Positions 34,440 through 43,500 are shown, numbered from the stretch's first letter. The stretch: DNA of 64,000 nucleotides from Actinopolymorpha rutila (GCF_013407855.1 NZ_JACBZH010000001.1:4526001-4590000); one strand, 5' to 3'. Notes: a model not told the origin generated them from the sequence alone. Program-made: numbers and translations.

Positions 34440-36407
34440 GTGAGCGCACGGAAGTTCCGCTACGGGCCCTGGGACAACGGCCCGGACCCGCTGGCCTCGC
34501 CGTACGACGTCCGCGAGGCGCTGGACCAGCTCGGCCGCGACGTCCTCGCCGGCGGCAGCCTGCGGGAGGCGCTGCGTGACCTGCTGCGGCAGGGCTCGCA
34601 GGGCCGGCGCGGGCTGAACGACCTGCACGCCGCCGCCCGGCGCCGCCGGCAGGAGGCGCGCAGGCGCGGCAACCTGGCGGGCACGCTGGACCGCGTACGC
34701 CAGATGCTCGACCAGGCGCTGGCCGCGGAGAAGGACACGCTGGCGCGCGACCCCGGCGACGACGCGCGGATGCGGGAGATGGAGCTGGACACCCTCCCCG
34801 ACGATGTCGCGCGGGCCGTCCGCGACCTCTCGGCGTACGACTGGCAGTCGGAGGAAGGCCGGCAGACGTACGACCAGATCCAGCAGATGCTGCGCCGGGA
34901 CATCCTGGACGCGCAGTTCGCGGGGATGAAGCAGGCGCTGTCCGGGCAGGACCCGGCCGCCAGCCAGGCGGTCCGCGACATGCTCGCCGACCTCAACCAG
35001 CTACTGGCCGCGCACTCCCGGGGCGAGGACACCACCGACCGGTTCGCTGAGTTCATGCAGCGGCACGGGGAGTTCTTCCCGGAGAACCCCGCCGACACCG
35101 ACGAGCTGATCGACCTGCTGGCCCGGCGCGCCGCCGCCGCCGAACGCCTGATGCGGTCGCTGTCGCCGCAGCAACGCGACGAGCTGGCCCAGCTGATGAA
35201 CCAGGCACTCGGCGACCCCGACCTCGCCAGCCAGCTCGGCCAGCTGCGCGACAACCTGCACGCGCTGCGGCCCGGCCTGGACTGGCAGTCGCGCGCCCAG
35301 ATGCGCGGGCAGCAGCCGCTCGGCTACGGCGAGGCGGTCGAGGCGGTGGCCGACCTGGCCGACCTGGAGGCGCTGACCGAACAGCTCGGCCAGGAACACC
35401 CCGGTGCCACCCTCGACGACGTGGACGTCGAGGCACTGGAACGCCAGCTCGGCCCGGAGGCCGCGGTCGACATCCGGGCCCTGCGCGAGCTGGAACGCGA
35501 ACTCGAACGCCAGGGCTACGTCTCCCGCGGCGCCGACGGGCTGCGGCTCACCCCGAAGGCGCTGCGCCGGCTGGGCGAGACGGCGCTGCGGCGGGTGTTC
35601 CAGGAGCTTTCCACCGGCGGGCGCGGCGACCACGACGACCACCGCACCGGCTCCGCGGACGAGCCGACCGGAGCCAGCCGGGAGTGGAGGTTCGGCGACG
35701 AGCACCCCATCGACGCCACCCGTACCGTCCACAACGCCGTCCTGCGCTCGGCCGCCGAACGCCGCCGCCCTCCGCTGTCGCTGTCGGTGGAGGACTTCGA
35801 GATCGCCGAGACCGAACGCCGGTCGTCCGCGGCGGTCGCGCTGTGCGTCGACCTGTCGTACTCCATGATCCAGGAGGGCCGCTGGGGCCCGATGAAACAG
35901 ACCGCGCTCGCCCTGTCGCACCTGGTCGCCACTAGGTTCCGGCAGGACGCGCTGGAGATCATCGGCTTCGACCGGGTGGCCCGCCGCCTGTCCCCCGTCC
36001 AGCTCGCCGAGATCGAACCGGACTGGATCCAGGGCACCAACCTCCAGCACGCGCTGATGCTGGCCGGCCGGCACGTACGCCGCCACCCCGACGCCGAGCC
36101 GGTGATCCTGGTGGTCACCGACGGCGAGCCGACGGCCCACCTGGAGCCGGACGGTGAGCCGTTCTTCTCCTGGCCGACCACCCACGAGACGCTGCGGGCG
36201 ACGATCACCGAGGTGGACGCGCTGACGAGGTACGGCGCGACGCTCAACCTGTTCATGCTCGGCGAGGACGAGGGGCTGGCGCGGTTCATGGACGCGGTGG
36301 CCCGGCGAAACGGCGGCCGGGTGTTCACGCCCGATCTGGACAGGTTGGGCGATTTCGTGGTGGCTGACTACCTCCGGGCCCGGCGAGGCTTCCGCCGGTC
36401 GGCGTGA
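34440..36407 (+). CDS. VWA (CoxE/BchD-like) protein, partner of the AAA+ ATPase
   Basis: 655 residues. The N-terminal 400 are highly charged and helical with frequent Gln/Arg/Asp. The C-terminal VWA domain (about 465-650) has the metal-ion adhesion motif DLSYS (Asp471), the TN at GTNLQ and the final VVTDGEPT, so it should bind Mg. Together with the upstream AAA+ protein (63 bases away, same strand) it makes an ATPase-VWA pair. Biological role unknown. GTG 34440 is the start after GAAGGGCGGC. Confidence 0.88.
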   Translation: MSARKFRYGPWDNGPDPLASPYDVREALDQLGRDVLAGGSLREALRDLLRQGSQGRRGLNDLHAAARRRRQEARRRGNLAGTLDRVRQMLDQALAAEKDTLARDPGDDARMREMELDTLPDDVARAVRDLSAYDWQSEEGRQTYDQIQQMLRRDILDAQFAGMKQALSGQDPAASQAVRDMLADLNQLLAAHSRGEDTTDRFAEFMQRHGEFFPENPADTDELIDLLARRAAAAERLMRSLSPQQRDELAQLMNQALGDPDLASQLGQLRDNLHALRPGLDWQSRAQMRGQQPLGYGEAVEAVADLADLEALTEQLGQEHPGATLDDVDVEALERQLGPEAAVDIRALRELERELERQGYVSRGADGLRLTPKALRRLGETALRRVFQELSTGGRGDHDDHRTGSADEPTGASREWRFGDEHPIDATRTVHNAVLRSAAERRRPPLSLSVEDFEIAETERRSSAAVALCVDLSYSMIQEGRWGPMKQTALALSHLVATRFRQDALEIIGFDRVARRLSPVQLAEIEPDWIQGTNLQHALMLAGRHVRRHPDAEPVILVVTDGEPTAHLEPDGEPFFSWPTTHETLRATITEVDALTRYGATLNLFMLGEDEGLARFMDAVARRNGGRVFTPDLDRLGDFVVADYLRARRGFRRSA

Positions 36408-36437
36408 CCGAGGCGGGACCGCCTAGGCTTGACAGTC

Positions 36438-37070
36438 ATGTACGACCGCTTGGTGTGGATCGACTGTGAGATGACAGGGCTCGACCTCGGAGCCGACGCA
36501 CTCATCGAGGTGGCCGCGCTCGTCACCGACGGGCAGCTCAACGTCCTGGGCGACGGCGTCGACCTGGTGATCAAACCGCCCCAGCCGGCGCTGGACCAGA
36601 TGCGGGACGTCGTGCGCACCATGCACACGTCCTCGGGGCTGCTGGACGAGCTCTCCGCCGGGGTGTCCCTCGCCGAGGCCGAGGAGCGGGTTCTGTCGTA
36701 CGTCCGCACCTACGCGCCCGAGGCCAACAAGGCGCCGCTGGCCGGCAACACCGTGGCCACCGACCGGGCGTTCCTGGCCCGCGACATGCCCACGCTCGAA
36801 CAGCACCTGCACTACCGCATCGTGGACGTCTCCTCGATCAAGGAACTCGCCCGCCGCTGGTACCCCCGGGCCTACTTCGCCAGCCCCGGCAAGGTCGGCA
36901 ACCACCGGGCCCTCGCCGACATCCGCGAGTCGATCGACGAACTCCGCTACTACCGCGCCGCGGTGTTCGTGCCGCAGCCCGGGCCGGACACCGCCACCGC
37001 GAAGGCGATCGCGGACGGGATCCTCGGCCACCCGACCCAGTCCGGACCGGCCACCGACGCGGTGACCTGA
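36438..37070 (+). CDS. orn: Oligoribonuclease
   Basis: 210 residues, DEDDh 3'-5' exonuclease that degrades 2-5 nt RNA and pGpG in the cytoplasm. Motifs are [10 protein letters not shown] at the N-terminus, [11 protein letters not shown] in the middle and [12 protein letters not shown] at the C-terminus, which gives the catalytic Asp, Glu, Asp, His and Asp. The extension after residue 185 ([11 protein letters not shown]) is common in actinobacteria. ATG 36438 is used. The link to the GGDEF protein upstream is interesting because Orn completes cyclic di-GMP turnover, but the genes are not one operon. Confidence 0.96.
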   Translation: MYDRLVWIDCEMTGLDLGADALIEVAALVTDGQLNVLGDGVDLVIKPPQPALDQMRDVVRTMHTSSGLLDELSAGVSLAEAEERVLSYVRTYAPEANKAPLAGNTVATDRAFLARDMPTLEQHLHYRIVDVSSIKELARRWYPRAYFASPGKVGNHRALADIRESIDELRYYRAAVFVPQPGPDTATAKAIADGILGHPTQSGPATDAVT

Positions 37071-37183
37071 TCTCGGTGTCAGGCCCGCTGACCGGATGGC
37101 TATACTCGTGGCGCCGCGGAGGAATTCGCGGCTGTCGTTCGTAGGGGGACCACTCCGTCCGGATAGTGTCTCCCTGTGGCGTG

Positions 37184-37259
37184 GTGGGTGTAGCTCAGCT
37201 GGTAGAGCACTGGGTTGTGATCCCAGGTGTCGCGGGTTCAAGTCCCGTCACTCACCCCA
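37184..37259 (+). tRNA. tRNA-His (GTG)
   Basis: Complete cloverleaf: acceptor GTGGGTG/CACTCAC, D arm GCTC/GAGC, anticodon arm with loop TTGTGAT (anticodon GTG) and T arm GCGGG/CCCGT. The CCA end is encoded at 37257-37259. The G at 37183 can form the G-1:C73 pair specific to tRNA-His. A strong terminator follows. Confidence 0.96.
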
Positions 37260-37268
37260 ATCTCCGTA

Positions 37269-37302
37269 GGGCCGCTGCCCCGCCTCGCGCGGGCAGCGGC
37301 CC
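37269..37302 (+). terminator. Terminator of tRNA-His
   Basis: Perfect 12-bp stem GGGCCGCTGCCC/GGGCAGCGGCCC with a 10-nt loop, followed by the moderately T-rich GCATTTCTTC. Confidence 0.8.
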
Positions 37303-37395
37303 GCTGCATTTCTTCGGCTGTGGCACCTGACCTGGACTTTCACGTCCTGATGACTGGTGGCGGCTATGAATACCCCAGAACGAAGGGGGTTGCCG

Positions 37396-37497
37396 ATGCT
37401 TCACCACCACCACCACCGAGTCCCCGGCCGCTTCCGGCAGGCGTGGGGGCGCCACCAGCGTCGCCGCCTGATCCGGGCGTTCGCCCGCGGATGGTGA
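37396..37497 (+). CDS. Possible small basic protein (33 aa)
   Basis: ATG 37396 has AAGGGGG at seven bases, one of the better ribosome sites in this part of the window. The 33-codon frame starts with a run of five histidines and then is arginine-rich (RRRLIRAFARGW at the C-terminus), about one third basic. A very strong hairpin follows 14 bases after the stop. There is no recognisable family. It could be a real small protein or a chance frame between the tRNA-His terminator and the HicB-like gene. Confidence 0.35.
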   Translation: MLHHHHHRVPGRFRQAWGRHQRRRLIRAFARGW

Positions 37498-37511
37498 GCT
37501 GGCTCTCACCA

Positions 37512-37541
37512 AGCGGGCTTGGGTGAACGCCCAGGCCCGCT
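37512..37541. terminator. 12-bp hairpin between the small ORF and the HicB-like gene
   Basis: AGCGGGCTTGGG/CCCAGGCCCGCT (one G-T pair) with a 6-nt loop. Its right arm ends on the first base of the HicB-like stop codon, so it can serve both convergent units. Confidence 0.65.
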
Positions 37542-37792
37542 CACGCAGGTCCCGGCTGCTCGGCCTCCGGTAACTCCGCCCGGTAACCCGACGGGATCCG
37601 TAGATCGATGTCGACGGCGATCGAGTCGTAATCCACCTCGAGCCAGATGGCGACGAGGTGGCGGGCCATGTACTCGATCTCGTCGACACACCGAGCCTGG
37701 GTCACGATGTCGTCGAGTTCGGGGACGGTGATCAGCCACCATGCGTCTTCACGAACGGCGACGGCCCGATAGGTCCTGGTCTTCTCGTTCAC
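37541..37792 (-). CDS. HicB-like antitoxin-family protein
   Basis: 83 residues with the HicB partial RNase-H-like fold: TYRAVAVREDAWWLITVPEL at the N-terminus (key WWLITVPEL), VTQARCVDEIEYMARHLVAIWLE in the middle. It lacks a C-terminal helix-turn-helix or ribbon-helix-helix. No HicA toxin (a double-stranded-RNA-binding fold of about 60 residues) is found on either side, so it is an orphan; such lone HicB proteins are common in actinobacteria. GTG 37792 is the only reasonable start. It is divergent from the reductase gene, with a palindrome between them. Confidence 0.75.
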   Translation of the reverse strand: MNEKTRTYRAVAVREDAWWLITVPELDDIVTQARCVDEIEYMARHLVAIWLEVDYDSIAVDIDLRIPSGYRAELPEAEQPGPA

Positions 37793-37851
37793 CGCAGGGA
37801 GCCTAGGCGGCGGGATTCGCGCAGAGCGTTGCTGACACCTCTTCGTCGCCG

Positions 37852-37863
37852 TGTCGTACGACA
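37852..37863. promoter_or_regulatory. Perfect 12-bp palindrome in a divergent intergenic region
   Basis: TGTCGTACGACA lies between the HicB-like gene (start 37792) and the F420-reductase-like gene (start 37979). It could be an operator for either gene; nothing else supports it. Confidence 0.35.
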
Positions 37864-37978
37864 TCACCGCACAGCGTCTGGCTTCCCGGCGTTGTGGGGC
37901 TCGGTCGTTCTGGGGGACGGCGAGCGGGGTATTCGTATGGCGAGGGCGCAGCCAGCTTTGCCGGACGGGAGGCGCACA

Positions 37979-38617
37979 GTGCAGGTCACCATCCTCGGCG
38001 CGGGCAACATGAGCCGCGGGATCGCCACCAGGCTCCTCGCGGGCGCCCACGAGGTGCACATCCTGGACCGGGACGTCGGCCACGCGGCCACCCTGGTCGA
38101 CGAACTCCGCAGCGCCAGCGACGGCCGGGTCTCCGCGGGTGCCGTCGGCGACAAGCTGATGGGTGACGTGGTGATCCTCGCCGTTCCGTACGTCGGGGTC
38201 GCCCGGATGGTCCGGACCTACGCCGACCAGCTGCCCGGGCGGATCCTCGTCGACGTCACCAACCCGGTGAACGCCGCCTACGACGGGCTGAGCGTTCCGC
38301 CGGGCACCTCGGCCGCGGAGGAGATCGCGAAGCTGGCCCCGGACGGCACGAAGGTGGTCAAGGCGTTCAACACCACGTTCGCCGGGACACTGCTGACCGG
38401 ACGGGCCGGCGGGCTGCCGCTGGACGTGCTGGTCGCCGGGGACGACGCGGACGCGAAGGCGACGATCGCCCGCCTGGTCGAGATGGGCGGCATGCGGCCA
38501 CTGGACGTCGGACCGCTGCACCGGGCCCGCCAGCTCGAGGGAATGGGCCTGCTGCACATCACCCTGCAGTTCACGATGGGCACGGGGTTCGGCAGCGCGA
38601 TCAAGATCGTTTCCTGA
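37979..38617 (+). CDS. NADPH-dependent F420 reductase-like protein
   Basis: 212 residues. The Rossmann motif TILGAGNMSRGIA starts the protein, followed by VVILAVPY (about 62) and DVTNPVN (about 88), as in F420H2:NADP oxidoreductases and related NAD(P)-binding proteins. It would move hydride between NADPH and F420 or another acceptor. GTG 37979 has GGGAGG six bases upstream; an ATG 14 codons earlier is possible. It lies 20 bases before the oxidoreductase gene, so the two may be co-transcribed. Confidence 0.82.
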   Translation: MQVTILGAGNMSRGIATRLLAGAHEVHILDRDVGHAATLVDELRSASDGRVSAGAVGDKLMGDVVILAVPYVGVARMVRTYADQLPGRILVDVTNPVNAAYDGLSVPPGTSAAEEIAKLAPDGTKVVKAFNTTFAGTLLTGRAGGLPLDVLVAGDDADAKATIARLVEMGGMRPLDVGPLHRARQLEGMGLLHITLQFTMGTGFGSAIKIVS

Positions 38618-38637
38618 CACCGCCTAGTGTTCGGGGC

Positions 38638-40247
38638 ATGGAGTCGTACGACGTCGCCGTCGTCGGAGGCGGCCACAACGCCCTGGTCGCGGCCGCCTAT
38701 CTCGCCCGCGCCGGCCTGTCGGTGATCGTTCTGGAGCGGCTGGACCACCTCGGTGGTGCCGCGGTGAGCGAGCGGCCGTTCGCGGGCCAGGACGCCCGGC
38801 TGTCGAGGTACTCCTATCTCGTGAGCCTGCTCCCCGACCGGATCGTCGCCGACCTGGACCTGCGGCTCGACCTGCGGTCGCGCCCGGTCGCGTCGTACAC
38901 CCCGGTGGTCCGCGACGGCTCCCCCACCGGCCTGCTGGTCGAGCGCGAGCCGGGCCCCGCGACTGCGGAGTCGTTCCGGTCGCTCACCGGGTCGGACCGG
39001 GAGTACGCGGCGTGGCGGGCGTTCTACGGCGAGTTGGAGGACGTGGCCGAAGCGCTCGCCCCCACCCTGCTGGAGCCGCTGCGGCCCGCTGCCGAGGTCC
39101 GCGACCGGCTCGGCGCGCAGGCGTGGGACCGGTTCGTGGCCCGCCCGCTCGGCGAGGTGGTCGAGCAGACCTTCGCCGACGATCTCGTACGGGGCGTGGT
39201 CCTCACCGACGGGGTGATCGGGACGTTCACCCACGCGCACGACCCCTCACTGCGGCAGAACCGCTGCTTCCTCTACCACCTGATCGGCAACGGCACCGGC
39301 GAGTGGCGCGTACCGGTGGGCGGGATGGGCGCGGTCTCCGGTGCACTCGCCACCGCCGCGCGGCAGGCCGGCGCGACCTTGCGTACCGGCGCGGAAGTCA
39401 CCGCGGTCGAGGTCGACGGCACGTCGGCACGGGTGGACTTCACCGACGAGGACGGCAAGCACGCCGTCGACGCGTCGTACGTCCTGGCCGGGTGCGCACC
39501 CGCCACCCTGGACCGCCTGCGGGGGCGTAGGCCCGCCGAGGTGCCCGAGGGCGCCCAGCTCAAGCTCAACCTGCTCCTGACCCGGCTGCCGAAGCTGCGC
39601 TCGGGCGCCGACCCGCGGCAGGCGTACGCCGGTACGTTCCACATCGACGAGGGGTACGCCGAACTGCAGCGGGCGTACGACGAGGCCGCCGGCGGCCGGT
39701 TGCCCACCCGCCCGCCGGGTGAGATCTACTGCCACACCCTCACCGACCCGACGATCCTGGCGCCCGACCTCGCCGAGCGGGGCTGGCACACGCTCACGCT
39801 CTTCGGGCTGCACGCGCCGGCCCGGCTGTTCGAAGGCAGCGAGGCGGATCACGCCGCGTCGCGGGACGCCGCCGCGGCCGCGTATCTCGCCGGTCTGAAC
39901 GCCCACCTCGCCGAGCCGATCGAGGACTGTCTGGCCACCGACCGGGACGGACGGCCCTGCGTGGAGGCGAAGACGCCGCTGGACGTCGAGGCCTCGGTGG
40001 GGATGCCGGGCGGGCACATCTTCCACGGGGACCTCGCCTGGCCCTGGGCGGAGACGTCCGACGAGGAAGGTACGTGGGGGGTCGAGACGGATGTACCGAA
40101 CCTGATGATCTGCGGCAGCGGGGCCCGACGGGGCGGTGCGGTCAGCGGAATCGGCGGGCACAACGCCGCCCACGCGGTCCTCCAGCGGTGGGACCGAACC
40201 CGCAATTCGCCCGCCGGGACCCACACTGCTAACATCTCCGATGCCAC

Positions 40248-40257
<10 letters not shown>
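38638..40257 (+). CDS. Phytoene desaturase-like FAD-dependent oxidoreductase; stop lies inside tRNA-Lys
   Basis: 539 residues of the CrtI-like superfamily: VAVVGGGHNALVAAAYLARAG (FAD motif, core GGGHNALVAA), ERLDHLGGAA and the C-terminal LMICGSGARRGGAVSGIGGHNAAH (core GSGARRGGAVSG). It is a relative of the protein at 17075-18673. The stop TAG (40255-40257) is the TAG at positions 8-10 of tRNA-Lys, so the last ten bases of the CDS are tRNA sequence. If the two are transcribed together, RNase P cleavage at 40247/40248 would remove the stop codon. Confidence 0.88.
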
Positions 40258-40320
<63 letters not shown>

Positions 40321-40324
40321 CAGC

Positions 40325-40365
40325 GGGCGGTTGGCCGGCAGAAATGCCAGGTCAGCCGCCCTTTT
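40325..40365 (+). terminator. Terminator of tRNA-Lys
   Basis: Stem GGGCGG/CCGCCC with inner pairing GGC/GCC, followed directly by TTTT. This is one of the few hairpins in the window with a real T run. Confidence 0.7.
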
Positions 40366-40592
40366 CGCGTCACGTCGACGGACGCTCGGTGATCTTGCGT
40401 CACACGCGTCACACGCGTCACCGCGACACCGCCCCGGGCCCGGACGAGTTCGAGCCGGGCGAGCACCTGCCACGGATGAAGACGCTCCTCGGGGGCACAA
40501 AGTAGTTACGTGGAGTAGGTCCCGTGACGACTGAGCCGACCTGGTGCGGCACGATCGTTCGCGGAGCCGGTCCAAGCCTCGGGGGGAGTGCC

Positions 40593-41114
40593 ATGAACCA
40601 AGCTGTGCTCAACTCGATGACCGCAGCTGAGCAGCGCCTTGTTGCCGAGACGTCGCGTGAGGCGATGGCTGGGCTGGATGAGGACGAACTGCTGGCGTTG
40701 CATTCTCGGATCCGGCGGGCTCGATCCAAGTACGTGTCCAAGTACCGACGGAAGGCGAGCCACGCTGTGGTGAAGCGCGGCGGGCGGGGGATCAGTTATC
40801 CGAGGAACCAGCGGGAACGAGACAAGGCCGAGGTCTTTGAAGTTGCGCTGGCATCGGTCAGCAGGCAGGTCGGCCGGCACGCCGCCCGCGCCGCTGCCGA
40901 GCTCAAGGCGTCCCGTCTGGCTGCCGCCCAGTCAGGCGGCCCCGGTCGGAGGAAGGTTGCTCCGCGGGCTGCTTCCTTGCGGAAGCCCCCAGCGTCTCGG
41001 CCGCGGGGCATGACGAAAACGACTGGAGGCGTCAAGAAGGATGCGTCGAGCCGGGCAGCGGGGGCTCGGCGACAGGCCAAGCGAGATCTCCGCCGAAGGT
41101 CTCCCTCGAGCTGA
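40593..41114 (+). CDS. Hypothetical basic protein downstream of tRNA-Lys
   Basis: 173 residues, no family recognised. The first half is helical (AEQRLVAETSREAMAGLDEDELLALHSRIRRARSK; core LDEDELLALHSRIRR). The second half is rich in Lys, Arg, Ala and Pro like a histone tail, suggesting nucleic-acid binding. GGGGGGAG precedes the ATG. Codon use is less GC3-biased than its neighbours (GTT, GCT, TTG are frequent), which fits foreign origin. The last 27 or so codons lie antisense to a decayed arginase gene, so the natural C-terminus may have been lost and replaced by read-through. Confidence 0.6.
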   Translation: MNQAVLNSMTAAEQRLVAETSREAMAGLDEDELLALHSRIRRARSKYVSKYRRKASHAVVKRGGRGISYPRNQRERDKAEVFEVALASVSRQVGRHAARAAAELKASRLAAAQSGGPGRRKVAPRAASLRKPPASRPRGMTKTTGGVKKDASSRAAGARRQAKRDLRRRSPSS

Positions 41115-41400
41115 TCGAGGACGACCGTCTTGGCCTCAACACCGTCACGTTCCTCCAGCCCCTCATCCGAAATCGCGACCGGCACGGTGGCGGTGTGGCC
41201 GTCATGGGGCGGTAGAACCGCCTCCAGGACGGCGGAGCCCACCGCATAGCCGCGGCGGGCGACGTCGAAGGGAACTCCGAAGCGAGAGCCCTGACGCTGG
41301 AGCTGCCGGCGCCTTGCCACTGTGGCCAGACCAGACGAAGATCGACACCTTCGCGGTCGGAACCGTCCGAGCCGGTCGACGATGAGGACGGACGTGTCAT
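41035..41400 (-). pseudogene. Decayed arginase/ureohydrolase-family N-terminal fragment
   Basis: The ATG at 41398-41400 opens a frame reading VDLRLVWPQWQGAG and VRALASEF, the N-terminal signature of arginase-family proteins. A one-base loss in the run near 41276 moves the continuation, PFDVARRGYAVGSAVLEAVLPPHDG, into the next frame. Further on, GGDLAWPVAEP in the first frame resembles the metal-site GGDC motif, so another shift is likely. The remaining two thirds of the enzyme are absent. It is clearly a remnant. Confidence 0.6.
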
Positions 41401-41483
41401 CAGGGACTCCTTGACGCAGGCCTCGTCCTGGCAACTCCGCAGCATAAGTCCGTGGCGAGCGAGCCAGCCCCCGATTGCAGCTG

Positions 41484-42077
41484 TCAGATCAGCGGGTTCG
41501 GGTTCGAGACGGCTTGGGCTGCCTCCTCGATCCTCGCCCGGTGCGCCGCCCATTCCACGGCATCCTGTTCGGAGGCCGGGGTGGGGTCGGCGCCGAGTGC
41601 GCCGTCCAGCTGTTCTCGCAGAATGTCCGCGTGGCCGAGGTGGCGGTTTGTCTCGATCACCACGTGGACCAGGACGTTGAACAGCTTCACGTCCGGCTGT
41701 GGCCACCAGGGCACCTGGCCCGGTGCGTCGATCGGCAACTCGTCGATGGTCTCGTCTGCTTGCCGACACGCGCGCGTGTAGTCGGCGATCACCTCGGCGC
41801 GTGACTCGTCCGCGCCGACCCACATGTAGTCGCGGTTGTGAAATCCGGGGTCGTCGAAGCTCGGGATCGGCGTCGCGTAGGGACGACCGAAGATCGCTCC
41901 GAAGTAGCGCGCTTCGGTCAGCGTCAGGTGCCTGACCAGCCCCAGCAGGTTCGTTCCGGTCCTGCTCAGCGGCCGGCGCACGTCGTACTCGGAGAGTCCG
42001 TCCAACTTGCCCAGGAGCGATGCCCTGGCCCACCTCAGCGACTCGTGCAAGTACTCCTTGGCGAATTCGTCGATCAC
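41484..42077 (-). CDS. DinB-family (DUF664) protein
   Basis: 197 residues with the four-helix DinB fold: SLLGKLDGLSEYDVRRPL, LLGLVRHLTLTEARYF (first metal His), VLVHVVIETNRHLGHADILREQLDG (HxxxH-type pair). Such proteins bind metal and act in thiol transfer (mycothiol/bacillithiol S-transferases). The last eight codons (VSNPNPLI) are written over a copy of the tRNA-Lys 3' part, so the original C-terminus may have been changed. It is 34 bases downstream of the flavin oxidoreductase stop on the same strand. Confidence 0.85.
   Translation of the reverse strand: MIDEFAKEYLHESLRWARASLLGKLDGLSEYDVRRPLSRTGTNLLGLVRHLTLTEARYFGAIFGRPYATPIPSFDDPGFHNRDYMWVGADESRAEVIADYTRACRQADETIDELPIDAPGQVPWWPQPDVKLFNVLVHVVIETNRHLGHADILREQLDGALGADPTPASEQDAVEWAAHRARIEEAAQAVSNPNPLI
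41487..41510 (+). repeat. Direct copy of part of tRNA-Lys (attachment-site-like)
   Basis: 41488-41508 repeats 40285-40306 of tRNA-Lys in the same orientation with one missing G (ATCAGCGGGTTCGGG then TTCGAG). The two copies are about 1.2 kb apart and enclose the hypothetical basic protein and most of the arginase remnant. A tRNA 3'-part duplication of this kind is the usual footprint of tyrosine-recombinase integration, but no integrase is present. Confidence 0.5.
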
Positions 42078-42111
42078 GTGGCGAGCATGACACAGCGGAG
42101 CGACCGGTCCG

Positions 42112-43254
42112 TCAGGCGGCGCTGCGCATCAGTTCGTCCACGGCGATGCGTGCTGACGACGGGCAGCCTTTGGTGAATCCGTAGAAGGGTCCGAAGTCGC
42201 GGGTCGAAGCGAACCCGATCACGTGCAGGCCCGCCAACGATGTCTCGAAGCCTTCGGTCAGGTCAGGGAAGCCGTCGGTGGTGCTCACCTGGTGCGAAAC
42301 GCTGTGGAGATAGGGGATCCGAGAGAGGTCCGTCTTGTAGCCGCAGGCGAAGATCACATGGTCCGCGGTCAGCGTCGACAGGTCCGAAAGCTGCAGTCGC
42401 ACGGCTTGATGCTCAGGTGTCACGTCGACGACGGTGCAGTCGGGATGGCTCGTGACCACCTTCGTGGCCAGGCGTGGGACCAGCCAGGGTTCGAGGGTGA
42501 GACGGCCTACCCGCCAGAACTCGCCGCTGATCCGCTGTTGTTCACTCGCGGGCAGTCGCCGCCACCACCCCCGCTGCGCCAGGGTTTGGTCGATGTACGG
42601 GTTCACGAAGGCCCAACTGACCTTGGCGAACTGGGGAGTGGGATGCCGATGTACGACGTGCACCTGCTCGGCGCCATGGTCACACAGCAACGCTGCCCAC
42701 TCGTAGGCGCTCTGCCGCCCTCCGATGATGACGACACGGGCGGCGGCGAGATTCTCGAAGCTGACAAGCTCGCTCGTGTGTGATCGAAGCGGCGACGGCA
42801 CGTTTGTGTACCACCGCGGGAAGTTGGCGAAGTAGGAAGCACCCGGGACGGCTACGACCTTCTCCGCTGTGATCGTCGAGCCGTCGTCCATGGTTGCGAC
42901 GAAGGCTCCGTTCGGTTTGGTCAGGTCTGTGACCAACCGTTCGTCGACTTCGAGCGACATGTGCTGACGGAACCATTCGGCGTAGTCGATGAAGACGGAG
43001 ATCGGAATTGGGTCGAAGTCCTCGGGCCGCATCTCCCGGTCTGCGAAATACGCCTCGAAGGTGTAGTTGCCGTCTGCGTCGAGGTGCCAGTCGGGACCCG
43101 ACCGCAGAAACATCTCAGCCGGCATCTGCTCCTGCCAGAAGGCCATCGAATGGCCGACAATGTGAGTTTCGATCCCGTTGGCACGAGCACAGGCGGCGGC
43201 CGAGTATGCGTAGGGCCCGGCACCGATGACCAGCAGATCTGTGCGCTTCGGCAT
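42112..43254 (-). CDS. FAD/NAD(P)-binding oxidoreductase (flavin monooxygenase-like)
   Basis: 380 residues. GAGPYAYSAAA near the N-terminus binds FAD and VVIIGGRQSAYEWAALL (about 185-201) binds NADPH. IFACGYKTDL at about 310 is the usual third motif. It resembles lysine/ornithine N-hydroxylase-like enzymes and small flavin-containing monooxygenases. The substrate is unknown. GGGAGA five bases before ATG 43254 supports the start. No siderophore genes are close. Confidence 0.85.
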   Translation of the reverse strand: MPKRTDLLVIGAGPYAYSAAACARANGIETHIVGHSMAFWQEQMPAEMFLRSGPDWHLDADGNYTFEAYFADREMRPEDFDPIPISVFIDYAEWFRQHMSLEVDERLVTDLTKPNGAFVATMDDGSTITAEKVVAVPGASYFANFPRWYTNVPSPLRSHTSELVSFENLAAARVVIIGGRQSAYEWAALLCDHGAEQVHVVHRHPTPQFAKVSWAFVNPYIDQTLAQRGWWRRLPASEQQRISGEFWRVGRLTLEPWLVPRLATKVVTSHPDCTVVDVTPEHQAVRLQLSDLSTLTADHVIFACGYKTDLSRIPYLHSVSHQVSTTDGFPDLTEGFETSLAGLHVIGFASTRDFGPFYGFTKGCPSSARIAVDELMRSAA

Positions 43255-43500
43255 GGATTCTCCCGAAGGCTGGGCTCCTTCCACGCTATCTCGCGTGGGC
43301 CGCACGTCGGTTCCTCGTACAGGAACGGGTCCAGCCAGGACACCGACCGAACGCGGCGAGCAGGGACTCCTACGACGTGAGCACCTGGCAGAGCGTCGCC
43401 CTTACGACCGACCTCAACAACGTCCGCTGGTTGGTTGCGCTGATCGACAACGATGCTCGTAGCGTGGAACCGGAGTCTGGCGTCATCCGAGGTCCTCGTC

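Noticed and set aside
37252..37689. 145-codon minus-strand frame overlapping the HicB-like gene
   Set aside because: It crosses two strong terminator hairpins and the tRNA-His end, and its sequence is not protein-like.
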